From: Altericroceibacterium xinjiangense
GTDB lineage: Bacteria > Pseudomonadota > Alphaproteobacteria > Sphingomonadales > Sphingomonadaceae
DNA: 64,000 bases
Direction: 5' to 3'
Assembly: GCF_003958635.1 (NCBI RefSeq)
Contig: NZ_RSEK01000001.1
Location: 372,001-436,000 of the forward strand
Numbering within the stretch: position 1 is the stretch's first letter; the number at the start of each line of letters is the position of its first letter. Below, one piece after another: positions 18,030-27,173 of this stretch. The notes below the pieces were generated by a model, which worked only from the letters and a program-made list of their open reading frames with translations, did not search any database and had not been told where the DNA came from. The position numbers and the translations under genes were made by a program.

Positions 18030-19201
18030 GGTCTGCGCTCCGTTCGTATCCACTGGCGTTCCCGCCGGGTAATGAACTGGGCCAGGATCGGCATCTTCCA
18101 GACGACGTACCCCGGAACCTCACCCAGGCTGCGCACAGGCAGGATCGCCCGCCCATGCACCCACCAGGCAGCAAGAATGCCAAAGCCAAGCGCAACGTCG
18201 GCCGCGACAAGGATCAGCACCGGAAGCGACAGTCCGCCTAGCGCCAGCGCAGCGCCGGTTGCGGCAAAGGCAAGCAGGCCCAGCAGGACCGTGGGCGGGA
18301 CCAGCAGATCGAGCCCGATCACCAGCAGCCGGGCGTTTTTGCGCCCACTCAACCCGGCCGCGATCAGCCGGGGTGCATGGGCACACATGATCTGCAGCAT
18401 TCCATGTTCCCACCGGCGGCGCTGGCTTGCCGTGCCGGCTGCCGAACTGGCGCTGCTGAGGAACAAGGCCGATGGGTTGAACAGGACTCGGTTGCCGTCG
18501 AGCAGCAATTCCAGACCCATCTCCAGATCTTCCACCAGTGACCCTGTCGCCCAGCGGGCACGCGCAAACACGGGTCTTGGAAAAGCCATGCCCGTTCCCT
18601 GCAGCAGCACCGTTCCAGCCAGCCTTTGCAGCGCCCGTTGGCGGACGAGGTTCTTGATCAGGAAAGCGAGGCAGGACACCCGCACGACGGCGGAGGCATC
18701 GGGCGGACAGTCCAGCAAGTCGGCGCCCTGAACTACGGCGTTGCGGAGCGACGCCGTCCCGGCAAGCGACTGCAGGGCGTTCCTTTCCGGCCGGCAGTCC
18801 GCATCGAGAACCACGATGATGGAGGCGGCGGCCTCGGAACGGTTCGCTTCGATGAATTCCCGGCCGAACTCCAGTGCGTGTCCCTTACCCCGCCTGAGAA
18901 CATCGCTCCGCTCCACGACCGTCGCGCCCAGCCTGCGGGCCGTCGCGGCTGTATCATCCGTGCAGTTATCGGCTACGACCAGCAATTCGTCGCAGGGACG
19001 TAATTGCTGGCGGACCGCCACAACGGTCGAGGCGATGCCGGCCGCTTCGTCATGGGCTGGCATCAACACGATGAACGGCGGCGGCTGCCCGGTTTCCTGC
19101 CGCAAGCCGCGACCGAATGCGCCCACGGTGCATTCGGCGGCGAGTATGGCCACGGGCACTGCGACTGCCAGACAGACGACCCAGATCAGCAGAACCATCA
19201 T
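18026..19201 (-). CDS. Membrane glycosyltransferase family 2 (processive type)
   Basis: 391 aa with an N-terminal membrane helix (residues 2-22), a GT-A domain (VLMPAHDEAAGIAST, VVADNCTDDTA, VLDADCRPE, EDLEMGLEL, QRRRWEHG) and at least two C-terminal membrane helices. The D, DxD, ED and QxxRW motifs are those of cellulose synthase/NodC-like transferases, which often work processively. It sits 40 bp downstream of the 2OG oxygenase gene and is coupled to the next GT2 gene by ATGA. Its role, in the EPS backbone or in the NRPS-PKS product, is uncertain. Confidence 0.87.
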   Translation of the reverse strand: MMVLLIWVVCLAVAVPVAILAAECTVGAFGRGLRQETGQPPPFIVLMPAHDEAAGIASTVVAVRQQLRPCDELLVVADNCTDDTAATARRLGATVVERSDVLRRGKGHALEFGREFIEANRSEAAASIIVVLDADCRPERNALQSLAGTASLRNAVVQGADLLDCPPDASAVVRVSCLAFLIKNLVRQRALQRLAGTVLLQGTGMAFPRPVFARARWATGSLVEDLEMGLELLLDGNRVLFNPSALFLSSASSAAGTASQRRRWEHGMLQIMCAHAPRLIAAGLSGRKNARLLVIGLDLLVPPTVLLGLLAFAATGAALALGGLSLPVLILVAADVALGFGILAAWWVHGRAILPVRSLGEVPGYVVWKMPILAQFITRRERQWIRTERRP

Positions 19202-19241
19202 GCCAGCGTCCCCTCGTGCCCGGCTCTCTTGCTCGGAACCT

Positions 19242-20063
19242 TCAATTCCCCCACCGACGTTGCAGGACCGGTGGGATCCAGTCGGCCTTCAGGTTGTGGA
19301 GCTTGACCGACCAGTCGGATCGGTCGTCCGATCCGGGGCGGGTGCGAAAGTCGGTGGTGCGCTCCAGCGCGGGCATGACCGTGGCGGATGCCGTGTAGTA
19401 ATACGTTGCGATCGACCGCCGCGCCCGGGTATCCGGGCAGGACAGCGGATCGGGATGGCCGTGAAACGTATCCCGATCCGTATTGAAGATTACCGCCCGG
19501 CCGAATTCGGGCAGGATCGAATGGCAGGCCCGCTGCATGCTGCGATCCCACAATTCCAGCGCGCCGCCATATTCCGGGGCCCAGTCCTCGTTCAGGTAGA
19601 TCAGCAGGTTGAGGCGGCGCTCCACCTTCATTCCGCCGTGATGCGGGAAATCGGCATGAATGCCGAGATGGCCGCCCTTGCGCGTTTCATGCAGCCCCGC
19701 GCCCGCATGGTACGGGTCCGCGATCAGGCCCTTGATCCCGGTCATTTCCGATAGAAATGCCAGGAATGCGCGGGAATTGAGTTCGGCAAACAGCATCCGC
19801 GTGCTCGGTCCCGGACACTGGTCCGGACGGAACTGGAATTTCAGCCGTTCCTGGGCGCGATCGAAGAACTGGCGGCCCCGGCTATCGGGAAACTCCACCA
19901 CCACCCTGCGGAGCAAGTCCGGATCAAGGAAATCGTCCAGCACGATGTGAGGGAAGGGATCGTTGTCGCGATACCGCGTTGCCATTGCACCGCCGGCCGC
20001 CTGGCAATCCTCAAAGTCGAAGCACCGGTAGCCACCCAGATCGGTCATGCTCAGGAACGACAT
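19242..20063 (-). CDS. 2OG-Fe(II) oxygenase, prolyl 4-hydroxylase-like
   Basis: 273 aa from ATG 20063, which has AAGAAGGGG 5 bp upstream; the GTG two codons earlier would abut that site. The iron triad is visible as His136 and Asp138 (GIHADFPHH) and His201 (FHGHPDP), and Arg216 in RRSIATYYY would bind 2-oxoglutarate. FPHIVLDDFLDPDLL at the start is typical of the bacterial prolyl-hydroxylase-like group, many of which act on sugars or small molecules rather than proline. It is the first gene of the minus-strand operon that includes the NRPS and PKS, so a hydroxylation of that product or of an attached sugar is plausible. Confidence 0.85.
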   Translation of the reverse strand: MSFLSMTDLGGYRCFDFEDCQAAGGAMATRYRDNDPFPHIVLDDFLDPDLLRRVVVEFPDSRGRQFFDRAQERLKFQFRPDQCPGPSTRMLFAELNSRAFLAFLSEMTGIKGLIADPYHAGAGLHETRKGGHLGIHADFPHHGGMKVERRLNLLIYLNEDWAPEYGGALELWDRSMQRACHSILPEFGRAVIFNTDRDTFHGHPDPLSCPDTRARRSIATYYYTASATVMPALERTTDFRTRPGSDDRSDWSVKLHNLKADWIPPVLQRRWGN

Positions 20064-20249
20064 GTTCACCCCTTCTTCCGGCCTTGCCCAGTCCCGCAGG
20101 ACAGTTCGGAAGGATTGCCGGTGAAGGTCAAAATAAACCGGGCAGCCGTGTTTGCGTCAGGCGTGAAAACCCCTTGGAAGTTCTCATGATCGACACTTCC
20201 ACACCCCGCCCATAGACTTTGCGAAGTTCCCGGATCGGAGAAGTCGCGC

Positions 20250-21452
20250 GTGCACATAGGGCTTTGTTCACCCCATTGGCCGCCGGGCGAAGGAGCCAAC
20301 GGAATCGTCAGCTACGTGGCGGCGGTTCGTGAACATTTCGTCGCGCAAGGGCACCTTGTATCGGTCATTTCCCGAAACCGCTCGCACTCCAGCGACGGGA
20401 CGACCCTGGAGCTCGGTACCGGACTGCTGGCAAGCTCCGCCTACCGCATCGACCGGCGCCTGAATCGCTCACCCGGGACACTGCCCCACATTGCACGCGC
20501 AGTCGGGCGTGAGATTGCGGAACTGCACCGGCTCAGGCCGCTCGACATCGTCGAAATGGAGGAAAGCTTTGGCTGGTCGGCTGTCGTCGGCCGCAGGATC
20601 GCTGTCCCGGTCGTGACTCGCCTGCACGGTCCGCACTTCCTGAAGCCGGCTTCCCATCGGACAGCCCTTCAGGAGCGGGAAGACCGCTCGCGCTGCGAAG
20701 CGGAAGCCCACGCGGTCCGCTCGGCCCCCTTCCTGACTGCCCCGACGCGGGCGGTGATGGAAAGCACCTGCGACCGGTGCGGCCGGTCTCGGGACCAGCC
20801 GTCTGCGGTCATTCCCAACCCGATCAAGGTCGACTCGCACGCTCCCCAATGGAGTCTCGCCGATTGCGAACGCGATCACATCCTGATGGTCGGACGGTTC
20901 GATTTCGTGAAAGGGGCCGACACGCTGCTGGCGGCTTTCGGGCTCCTGCTCGACGTTCGGCCTTCAGCCCGGCTGACGATCGTGGGGCCGGATTTCGGGA
21001 TCGAGACCACGCCCGGAAAGCGCCTGAACTTCGATGCCTATGTTCGCGCCAACCTTTCCCCGCAAGCGCGCGAGCGCATTACCTTTACGGGATTGCTGCG
21101 GCCCGAGGAGATAAGGCCGCTGCGCCTGAAGGCCAACGTCACGGTGGCCAGTTCCCGGACGGAAACCTTCGGGTACGTACTGGTGGAAGCTATGGCGGCC
21201 GGATCCCCGCTGATTTCCACGGATTGGCCGGGAAGCGAGGAGCTCATCGTCCATCGGAAAACAGGGCTGCTGACTCCGGTTGCCGATCCGGATGCCATGG
21301 CCCGAAATCTGGAATGGCTGCTGGCCAATCCCGAGGCCGCCGCCCAAATGGGCGCGGCCGGAAAGAGGCGCTGTTCCGACACCTTTTCTGTCGATCTCGT
21401 CGGAAATCGGTTGCTCGACTGCTACGAAGCCACGATCCGGGCAGTCGCCTGA
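20250..21452 (+). CDS. Glycosyltransferase family 4
   Basis: 400 aa with a GT-B fold. The N-terminal domain has the glycine-rich acceptor loop (SPHWPPGEGANGIVSY), and the C-terminal domain has VGRFDFVKGADTLL and the nucleotide-sugar motif SRTETFGYVLVEAMAAGSPL. It starts with GTG, 9 bp after GGAG. It is the first plus-strand gene of the EPS section, divergent from the 2OG oxygenase with 186 bp between them, and its stop overlaps the flippase start (ATGATG). It probably adds one sugar to the lipid-linked repeat unit at the cytoplasmic face. Confidence 0.88.
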   Translation: MHIGLCSPHWPPGEGANGIVSYVAAVREHFVAQGHLVSVISRNRSHSSDGTTLELGTGLLASSAYRIDRRLNRSPGTLPHIARAVGREIAELHRLRPLDIVEMEESFGWSAVVGRRIAVPVVTRLHGPHFLKPASHRTALQEREDRSRCEAEAHAVRSAPFLTAPTRAVMESTCDRCGRSRDQPSAVIPNPIKVDSHAPQWSLADCERDHILMVGRFDFVKGADTLLAAFGLLLDVRPSARLTIVGPDFGIETTPGKRLNFDAYVRANLSPQARERITFTGLLRPEEIRPLRLKANVTVASSRTETFGYVLVEAMAAGSPLISTDWPGSEELIVHRKTGLLTPVADPDAMARNLEWLLANPEAAAQMGAAGKRRCSDTFSVDLVGNRLLDCYEATIRAVA

Positions 21453-22837
21453 TGATCCCGGGCGACGCGGCAGCCCCGGGGGTCCTGCCGCTCAATCAGC
21501 GCGAACCGCTGTTTCGGCGCCTGCGGCATCTGGCGCTTCGCGATACCAATGTAATCGTTATCGCGGTGATCCTGAACAATCTGCTGCGTGCGGTCAGCAG
21601 CGTAATTCTCACCCGCCTGCTTGTCCCCGAGGTCTTCGGTATCGCCGGCGTGATCGCATCGGTCCAGTTCACCGTCGCGCTGGCTTCTGACCTTGGCTTT
21701 CAAGCCTTCGTCGTCCGTCACGAAGACGGGGACAAGCCGCGCTTCCTCGATACGGTCTGGACGATTTCGCTGGTTCGTTCATCCCTGCTGGCGCTGGTGC
21801 TGGCCGTCCTGGCAAGCCCGCTGGCAGACTTGCTCGGCAAACCCGACCTGGCGCCGCTGATCGCCATTTCGGGGCTGACCTTCGTTATCGAAGGTTTGGC
21901 TTCGCTGACGCTGCTGACGGCCCTGCGCAAAAGGATGATCCTGCGGCTTTCGGTGCTCGAGCTGATCGTGCTGATCGTCCAGATCGCCGCCAGCGTCCTG
22001 CTCGCGTTCCTCTGGGGCAACTACTGGGCCATTCTCGTGGCGATGCTGGTCAGCAGCGCGCTCAAGACCGTGCTCAGCTACGCGATGTTCGCAGATTCGG
22101 TCCGCACGTTCGCCCTCGACCGGGTCTACCTGCGCGATCTGTGGTCGTTTGCCCGCTATGTCACCGGATCGAGCATAATCTTCCTGCTGGTCTCGCAATG
22201 CGACAAGCTGGTGCTCGCCAAAGTCATGCCGCTCGAACACTTCGGGTTCTACATCCTTGCAGGCAACCTCGCCTCGGCGCCGCTGGCGTTCGCCACGGCG
22301 TATGCCAGCCGGGTCCTCTTTCCGATATACTCCCAGCTCTGGCGGGAGGATCACCAGGATCTGCGGACTGAATTCTACGCCCGACGCAGGATTCCATCGC
22401 TGCTCTACTCGTTCGCCGCGGGCGGGATCATCGGGAGCGCCCATCTGGTGATCGGCATCCTGTACGACGATCGCTACGCCGAAGCAGCGCTCTACCTCCA
22501 GATACTGGGGATCGCGCCGCTTTTCGCGCTGGCTTCCAACGCCGCGAACGAAACGCTGACAGCCACCGGGCGGATCAGCGCGACCTTCCAGGCAAGCATC
22601 GCCAAGCTGGCGTGGCTGGCCGCCGCCGGGACGGCCGGATACCTGCTTTACGGCCAGTTCGGCCTGGTGCTCGCGGTCGGGCTGATGGAAGTTCCCGCCC
22701 TGGGCCTGAAGTGGATCCGGATGCACCACGCCAGCCTGCTCGACATGCGCCAGGAAGTGCTGTTCGTGATGGCAGGCTTTCTCGGCATCCTGTGCGGTTT
22801 GGGCGGCGATTGGCTGATCGGTTTGTGGCTCCGGTAG
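21452..22837 (+). CDS. Lipid-linked oligosaccharide flippase, Wzx type
   Basis: 461 aa with about 12-14 hydrophobic helices from residue 35 to the C-terminus. The start TNVIVIAVILNNLLRAVSSV and the early motif TRLLVPEVFGIAGVI mark the polysaccharide-transporter/MOP family. The open frame extends far upstream, but the start is ATG 21452, overlapping the GT4 stop. It would flip the undecaprenyl-linked repeat unit to the periplasmic side for the polymerase encoded convergently 12 bp away. Confidence 0.9.
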   Translation: MIPGDAAAPGVLPLNQREPLFRRLRHLALRDTNVIVIAVILNNLLRAVSSVILTRLLVPEVFGIAGVIASVQFTVALASDLGFQAFVVRHEDGDKPRFLDTVWTISLVRSSLLALVLAVLASPLADLLGKPDLAPLIAISGLTFVIEGLASLTLLTALRKRMILRLSVLELIVLIVQIAASVLLAFLWGNYWAILVAMLVSSALKTVLSYAMFADSVRTFALDRVYLRDLWSFARYVTGSSIIFLLVSQCDKLVLAKVMPLEHFGFYILAGNLASAPLAFATAYASRVLFPIYSQLWREDHQDLRTEFYARRRIPSLLYSFAAGGIIGSAHLVIGILYDDRYAEAALYLQILGIAPLFALASNAANETLTATGRISATFQASIAKLAWLAAAGTAGYLLYGQFGLVLAVGLMEVPALGLKWIRMHHASLLDMRQEVLFVMAGFLGILCGLGGDWLIGLWLR

Positions 22838-22849
22838 ACGCCGGCCGCA

Positions 22850-24415
22850 TCAGGTTCCGGCAACCAGGACAGCTCCCCGGGGCACTTCGGGGACAGGTGC
22901 AACAACCGGAACAGGCCGCCGGATCGACAGAAGTGCAGCGGCAAATCCCAACAGTCCGAACGTGAGGAAGGCCGGTCTTTCGCCGAACGAGGTGAAGAAC
23001 AGCATTTCCAGCAGCATCGCCAGATAGGAGAACGCGAAAGCTGCGGTCTGGGCGGTTTGCCGATCCTCAGCCGCTGCGCTCATCCGCCTGATGCGCCTGA
23101 GGAAGTGGAGGAAAGTCCCGAAGAAGGCCGCCAGACCGACCGGCCCCGCGATCAGGCCAATCCAGACATAGGTGTTCACATAATCGATGATCCCTTCGCC
23201 TTGCCGCATGTCTTCAAGCCGCACCTCGAGTTCCGCTGTCGAATACCCGATGAGCGGACTACCCCAGAATTCTTCCAGACCACGCCGCAGCAGTTCGCGG
23301 CGATAATCCGACGTCTCGCTTGAATGCCCGGACAAGCCGACCGATTCCGAGAGATAAGGAGAAAACTGCGCCGCAGTGAAGACAACGGTCACGCCCGCCG
23401 CGACAACCAGAACCTTCCGGGCAAGCGCGGCATAGCGGCCCAGGAAGATGTCGGAGACTGCAAGGGCAAAGAAGCAGCCGATCCACGCGCCGCGCGATTG
23501 CGGGGCGGACAAGCCGATAAAGATGACTGCCGCCAGACCGTAGAAATGCAGCCTTGAGCGGAACTGGTCGCGCAGCAGCCACAGCGCAACCAGGCATATT
23601 GCCATGATCATCGCGATGGAAGTCGGCTCTACGAAAGGACCTCCGGCTCGAAGCAGGCCGCCGCGTGACTTGATGAGTATCAGGGTCGGCAACTCATAGA
23701 GGGCATACAGTTCTCTGTAGATCGCCCAGGCGCGCGAGACCTCGAAGACCAGGATGGCTGAGAGGATTACTCCTCCGCAAGCCAGCCACCGCATTGCGGC
23801 GCGCAGTTCCTCGATGCTCCGCAGCCCCCGGCTGAGAACGTAGTAAGGCAGGCCGAAGTCGAATACGATATTGACCGAAGTACGCAGGAAGTGCGTCAGG
23901 CTCGTCTCGCGCGAGAGCGCGGCACCGAACGTCAGGAGCAGGACGCAGACCCAGACATCGCTCTGCAGCAAGGCACGTCCCTTGGCCGGATTGCAGTAGA
24001 TCGCAAGCGCCGCGCCGATCGCAAGTGCGTCCAGAACCCCGAAGTTGAACAGCTTCACCCCCCCGATCACAGCCTCGGTGTCGAGTGAGGGGAGCAGCAG
24101 GAAACTGAGCAGGTAGACCGGAGCGATGCGATCGAACCGGCCTGCCATCAGCGGCACCCAGAGCCCCATCACAAGATAGAGAGCCCAGACGTTCGAGAGG
24201 GACCAGGCGACAAGCGGCATCGCAAACGCAATTGTCAGGCTCTGCACTGCCATCGCTTGCCTGTACTGCTGCTTCAGGCAAAACAGGAAAAGACAGACGG
24301 CGGTAGAGCTCACAACAGCGACGTACGGCCCAGCGCGCAAATCCGCGTAAAACTGGACCAGCATCGCGAAGAAGCCGAAGACAGCGCACAGGACGGGAAC
24401 CGCGGCCCGGTTCAT
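22850..24415 (-). CDS. O-antigen/EPS polymerase-like membrane protein (Wzy/ligase family)
   Basis: 521 aa with about 11-13 membrane helices and a large periplasmic loop at about residues 330-430 (SESVGLSGHSSETSDYRREL, then FWGSPLIGYS). A buried Gln/Arg segment (SAPQSRGAWIG) is the usual hallmark of the O-antigen ligase/Wzy family. It would polymerise repeat units in the periplasm, though ligase activity cannot be excluded. Its start overlaps the stop of the upstream glycosidase-like gene as ATGA. It is convergent with the Wzx-type gene. Confidence 0.85.
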   Translation of the reverse strand: MNRAAVPVLCAVFGFFAMLVQFYADLRAGPYVAVVSSTAVCLFLFCLKQQYRQAMAVQSLTIAFAMPLVAWSLSNVWALYLVMGLWVPLMAGRFDRIAPVYLLSFLLLPSLDTEAVIGGVKLFNFGVLDALAIGAALAIYCNPAKGRALLQSDVWVCVLLLTFGAALSRETSLTHFLRTSVNIVFDFGLPYYVLSRGLRSIEELRAAMRWLACGGVILSAILVFEVSRAWAIYRELYALYELPTLILIKSRGGLLRAGGPFVEPTSIAMIMAICLVALWLLRDQFRSRLHFYGLAAVIFIGLSAPQSRGAWIGCFFALAVSDIFLGRYAALARKVLVVAAGVTVVFTAAQFSPYLSESVGLSGHSSETSDYRRELLRRGLEEFWGSPLIGYSTAELEVRLEDMRQGEGIIDYVNTYVWIGLIAGPVGLAAFFGTFLHFLRRIRRMSAAAEDRQTAQTAAFAFSYLAMLLEMLFFTSFGERPAFLTFGLLGFAAALLSIRRPVPVVAPVPEVPRGAVLVAGT

Positions 24416-25974
24416 CGGGCTGCCTTCCGGAAGCGAGTGACCGCCCGCAGCTTGGGCGTTTCGTTTTCCGGCTGCCCCGCGTACTCCCGCAATCCCCAGG
24501 ATCCGTAGTCCGCGATTGGGGCGGTCGATGCATAGAGCGTCAGGGTGTCGCCGACCTGATCCTCCCAGCGGCCGAGATAGCGCGCATAGACTTCTTCCAT
24601 ACGGGGATCGCGCTGCAGTGCGCGTGCCAGTGCCAAGTCCGGAGTCACCAGATGCTGCCCACCTTCGTAGGCGATGTACCGCTTCCCGTAGCGAGCCGCG
24701 ATGGCGCGATTGCGGGCGGCGAACGCGAATGTTTCATCAAGCGCGCCTGGCATGGCCGCAAAGACGCGGTCTACGTCCCGCACCTCGTATCCATTCAGAT
24801 CGAGCCAAAGATAGGGCGCGGTCGCCAGTGCGTCGGTCCAGGCGGCTGTGTCCTCATGCCCGAGGACGATCTCCGCCAGATCGGGCCAGGCGTTCTGGCT
24901 TGCGGCAACCCGGACAAGCCTTTGCGGCCGGTCAGCGAACGCTTCGGTCCAGATCCGCATGGCGTGGGCATGCTTGTCGGCATACCGGATCATCTGCGCG
25001 CGGGTCGGGTCGCCGTCGCCCAGGCCCAGGGACAGTCCTTCGCGTTCCGCTTGCTGGGCGGCAGCGAACATGTCGTTCCAGACTTCGTTGCCAAGCTCCA
25101 CGTAGACGGTCCGCGCCGGGTCGATCCGCTCGTGCACCAGGTGAGCAAATTTCCGAATGTACGTGTCGTCCGCACGGTAGGGTATCTGAAACCATGGATC
25201 CGCGTCCAAGGCGTTGGCGAGATCCACCATGTCCTCGATCGAAGCGCCTGCCGGTCCGGCCTGGGAACCGCTTTCCGGCAAGGTCCGGGTCGACCAGCGG
25301 ACTGCCGCGTTGTCGTTGATCCGCTGCCAGTCGAGGAAACGGATTACCCGGAAGCCTTCAAGGAACGAGAGGAATTCCGGGTGGAAGCGCTCGCTGGTCG
25401 GCCGATCCGCCTCCCGGCAGTCGATGGCGCGAACCGGGTCGGCAGGATCGGTGCGCACGAGTTCGATCCAGGCGCCCTCTCCCCCGGTACCTGCGGGTAC
25501 GAGATCGAGCGTGAGCGACTGCTCCCCGCTATCCCGCACATGCGCCACGCCTCCGGCGGTAAGTTCTCCGCTGCCTTGAAAGTCGCACCGCACGACGATT
25601 GGCTTGAAAGGTGCCGGCGGGAGGATCAGGGGACGCGGCGCGGTCTGACCGGGCTCCAGGTACCGCACCCAGCCCAACCGATCGAGCTGGGAGGCGGGCA
25701 TTGCCGTCCAGCCCTGCCCCTTCGACGAGAACCACTCGCTTTGCGTCACGAGGTTGCTGAACACCTGCTGCCGGTTGAACGGCGCCAGCCCGAAAAGATT
25801 GATCCCGACGATCGTTTCCCCGGGCTGAGGGAGCCGAGCCGTTGGACCCGCGTACCGCAACGACACCTCCCGCCCGGGAGGCGCGAAGGCGAGCAGGCCC
25901 GCCAGCGCCGCAGCCATGCCGATCGCCGCAATCGAAGCTGGCGGAAACTGCTTTTTCACGCCCCGCTCCTTCAT
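24412..25974 (-). CDS. Exported glycosidase-like protein (TIM-barrel type)
   Basis: 520 aa. A hydrophobic stretch at residues 15-32 after basic residues indicates a signal peptide or membrane anchor. The C-terminal two thirds resemble a retaining glycoside hydrolase barrel: FRVIRFLDWQRIND, a likely acid/base in VYVELGNEVWNDMF and a likely nucleophile glutamate in YIAYEGGQH. The N-terminal third (residues 45-190) is beta-rich with no motif I recognise. It is coupled to the polymerase gene, so it may trim or release EPS in the periplasm. I could not place it in a numbered GH family; annotation as a cellulose-binding-like protein is another possibility. Confidence 0.65.
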   Translation of the reverse strand: MKERGVKKQFPPASIAAIGMAAALAGLLAFAPPGREVSLRYAGPTARLPQPGETIVGINLFGLAPFNRQQVFSNLVTQSEWFSSKGQGWTAMPASQLDRLGWVRYLEPGQTAPRPLILPPAPFKPIVVRCDFQGSGELTAGGVAHVRDSGEQSLTLDLVPAGTGGEGAWIELVRTDPADPVRAIDCREADRPTSERFHPEFLSFLEGFRVIRFLDWQRINDNAAVRWSTRTLPESGSQAGPAGASIEDMVDLANALDADPWFQIPYRADDTYIRKFAHLVHERIDPARTVYVELGNEVWNDMFAAAQQAEREGLSLGLGDGDPTRAQMIRYADKHAHAMRIWTEAFADRPQRLVRVAASQNAWPDLAEIVLGHEDTAAWTDALATAPYLWLDLNGYEVRDVDRVFAAMPGALDETFAFAARNRAIAARYGKRYIAYEGGQHLVTPDLALARALQRDPRMEEVYARYLGRWEDQVGDTLTLYASTAPIADYGSWGLREYAGQPENETPKLRAVTRFRKAAR

Positions 25975-26059
25975 CCCCAGGCCCCTCGAGCTCCCGTTCT
26001 ACCGAGACCCGGCGCGCCAGGGCATTGGCAGTTTTCGGAGCGTCGATGCCCGCAGCCCG

Positions 26060-26923
26060 TCACGACGCCGCAGAACGGTCCGTTGGCTTGCCGGGATGGT
26101 CCATGCTTCGGCGCCAGGCCTGGTGGATCAGGAAGATCTGCGGGCCATCGATCAGATAGCGCCGCCACATCCGCCGGGGATCGGAAGCGAGCCGGTAGAG
26201 CCATTCCAGCGCCAGATGCTGCATCATCAGCGGCGCGCGGTCCTGTTCACCGCTGAGGAAGTCCAGACTTGCTCCGACACAGAACCCGATGCCGCAAGCG
26301 GAGCCCGTCAGCGCTACGCGATGGGCGATGATTTCCTGCTGGGGCGATCCGACTGCGAGAAACGAGTACCGCGCCTTCGCCTCCACCAGGAAGCGTACGG
26401 CGCGCGCGACTTCCCGGGCATCCTTGATGAAGCCCATCGGGGGATCGTAATGCCGGACGTTGCGCAGGCCATAGCGGTCCGCGACGGCAGCCACCATGTC
26501 CGCCCGGCCACCCAGGATGGCCACGGGGTCATCGTTCCCGATCCCCTCCTCGAACAACCGAACGGTCAAGTCGCTGCCGGGCACGACCGGCAAGTCGGAG
26601 CCGGCAACCCGCGCCAGCATGTGAAGTATCCGGCTGTCGCACAAGACCATCCATGCCCCGCGATAGGCCGGCCACAAGTCCGAGCGGCTTCGCTGCAGCC
26701 GTACGACGTGATCGACATTGGGCGTGACGACATAGGTGAACGCGGCATCGATCGGCCGCAAGACGATCGATTGCACCACGGTACTCATGTCCAGCGGGGC
26801 GAAAGGCAGTTCAAGAAAGTCGACGTTGTCCGCCCCTTCCGACGCGGGCTCGGCCTCCAGTGGCTTCGGGGCAGCATGAGCGGCAGAACGATCTTCATCG
26901 GACCGATAAGTGTAGCCTGTCAT
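26060..26923 (-). CDS. WecG/TagA/CpsF-family glycosyltransferase (GT26)
   Basis: 287 aa from ATG 26923, which follows AGGAGA at 9-10 bp; a GTG ten codons upstream has no ribosome site. The family signatures are TYVVTPNVDHVVRL, VPGSDLTVRLFEEG, FLAVGSPQQEIIAHR and the C-terminal EWLYRLASDPRRMWRRY. Such enzymes transfer N-acetylmannosaminuronic acid, N-acetylmannosamine or glucuronic acid (GumK/GumM type) to lipid-linked glycans. It is divergent from the export gene and 85 bp upstream of the glycosidase-like gene on the same strand. Confidence 0.9.
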   Translation of the reverse strand: MTGYTYRSDEDRSAAHAAPKPLEAEPASEGADNVDFLELPFAPLDMSTVVQSIVLRPIDAAFTYVVTPNVDHVVRLQRSRSDLWPAYRGAWMVLCDSRILHMLARVAGSDLPVVPGSDLTVRLFEEGIGNDDPVAILGGRADMVAAVADRYGLRNVRHYDPPMGFIKDAREVARAVRFLVEAKARYSFLAVGSPQQEIIAHRVALTGSACGIGFCVGASLDFLSGEQDRAPLMMQHLALEWLYRLASDPRRMWRRYLIDGPQIFLIHQAWRRSMDHPGKPTDRSAAS

Positions 26924-27173
26924 AGCGCATCTCTCCTGACCCGAATGTGTCACGGAGATCTTTGCCCGTCAGTTTGCTTAACTACTTCCACCGTTCACAG
27001 TTATAAATAGACCCAACCTGTTTTTTAATACGGCACAAGTCATTCATCCGCACTCCGAATTCTCATACCTCCCTAGACGGGGCACCAATTGAACAATGCC
27101 CGCAATATCCGACTGCGGATAAGCTCCTCGCAAGAGCCGGAAACGTCTGCCGGCCAGATGTCGAGGAGGTCCC
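26924..27173. promoter_or_regulatory. Divergent promoter region between wecG-like and export genes
   Basis: This 250-bp intergenic region is the most AT-rich part of the EPS locus (26970-27060). On the plus strand TTAACT (26978-26983) and TATAAA (27002-27007) are 18 bp apart and could drive the export-barrel-chain-length-kinase operon. A T6 run follows at 27021. Minus-strand elements are less clear. A strong AGGAGG ribosome site lies just before the GTG start of the export gene. I found no clear operator. Confidence 0.4.

Noticed and set aside
24652-26256. 534-codon plus-strand frame opposite the glycosidase-like gene
   Set aside because: Low-complexity composition and no start context; the minus-strand gene has a signal and barrel motifs.
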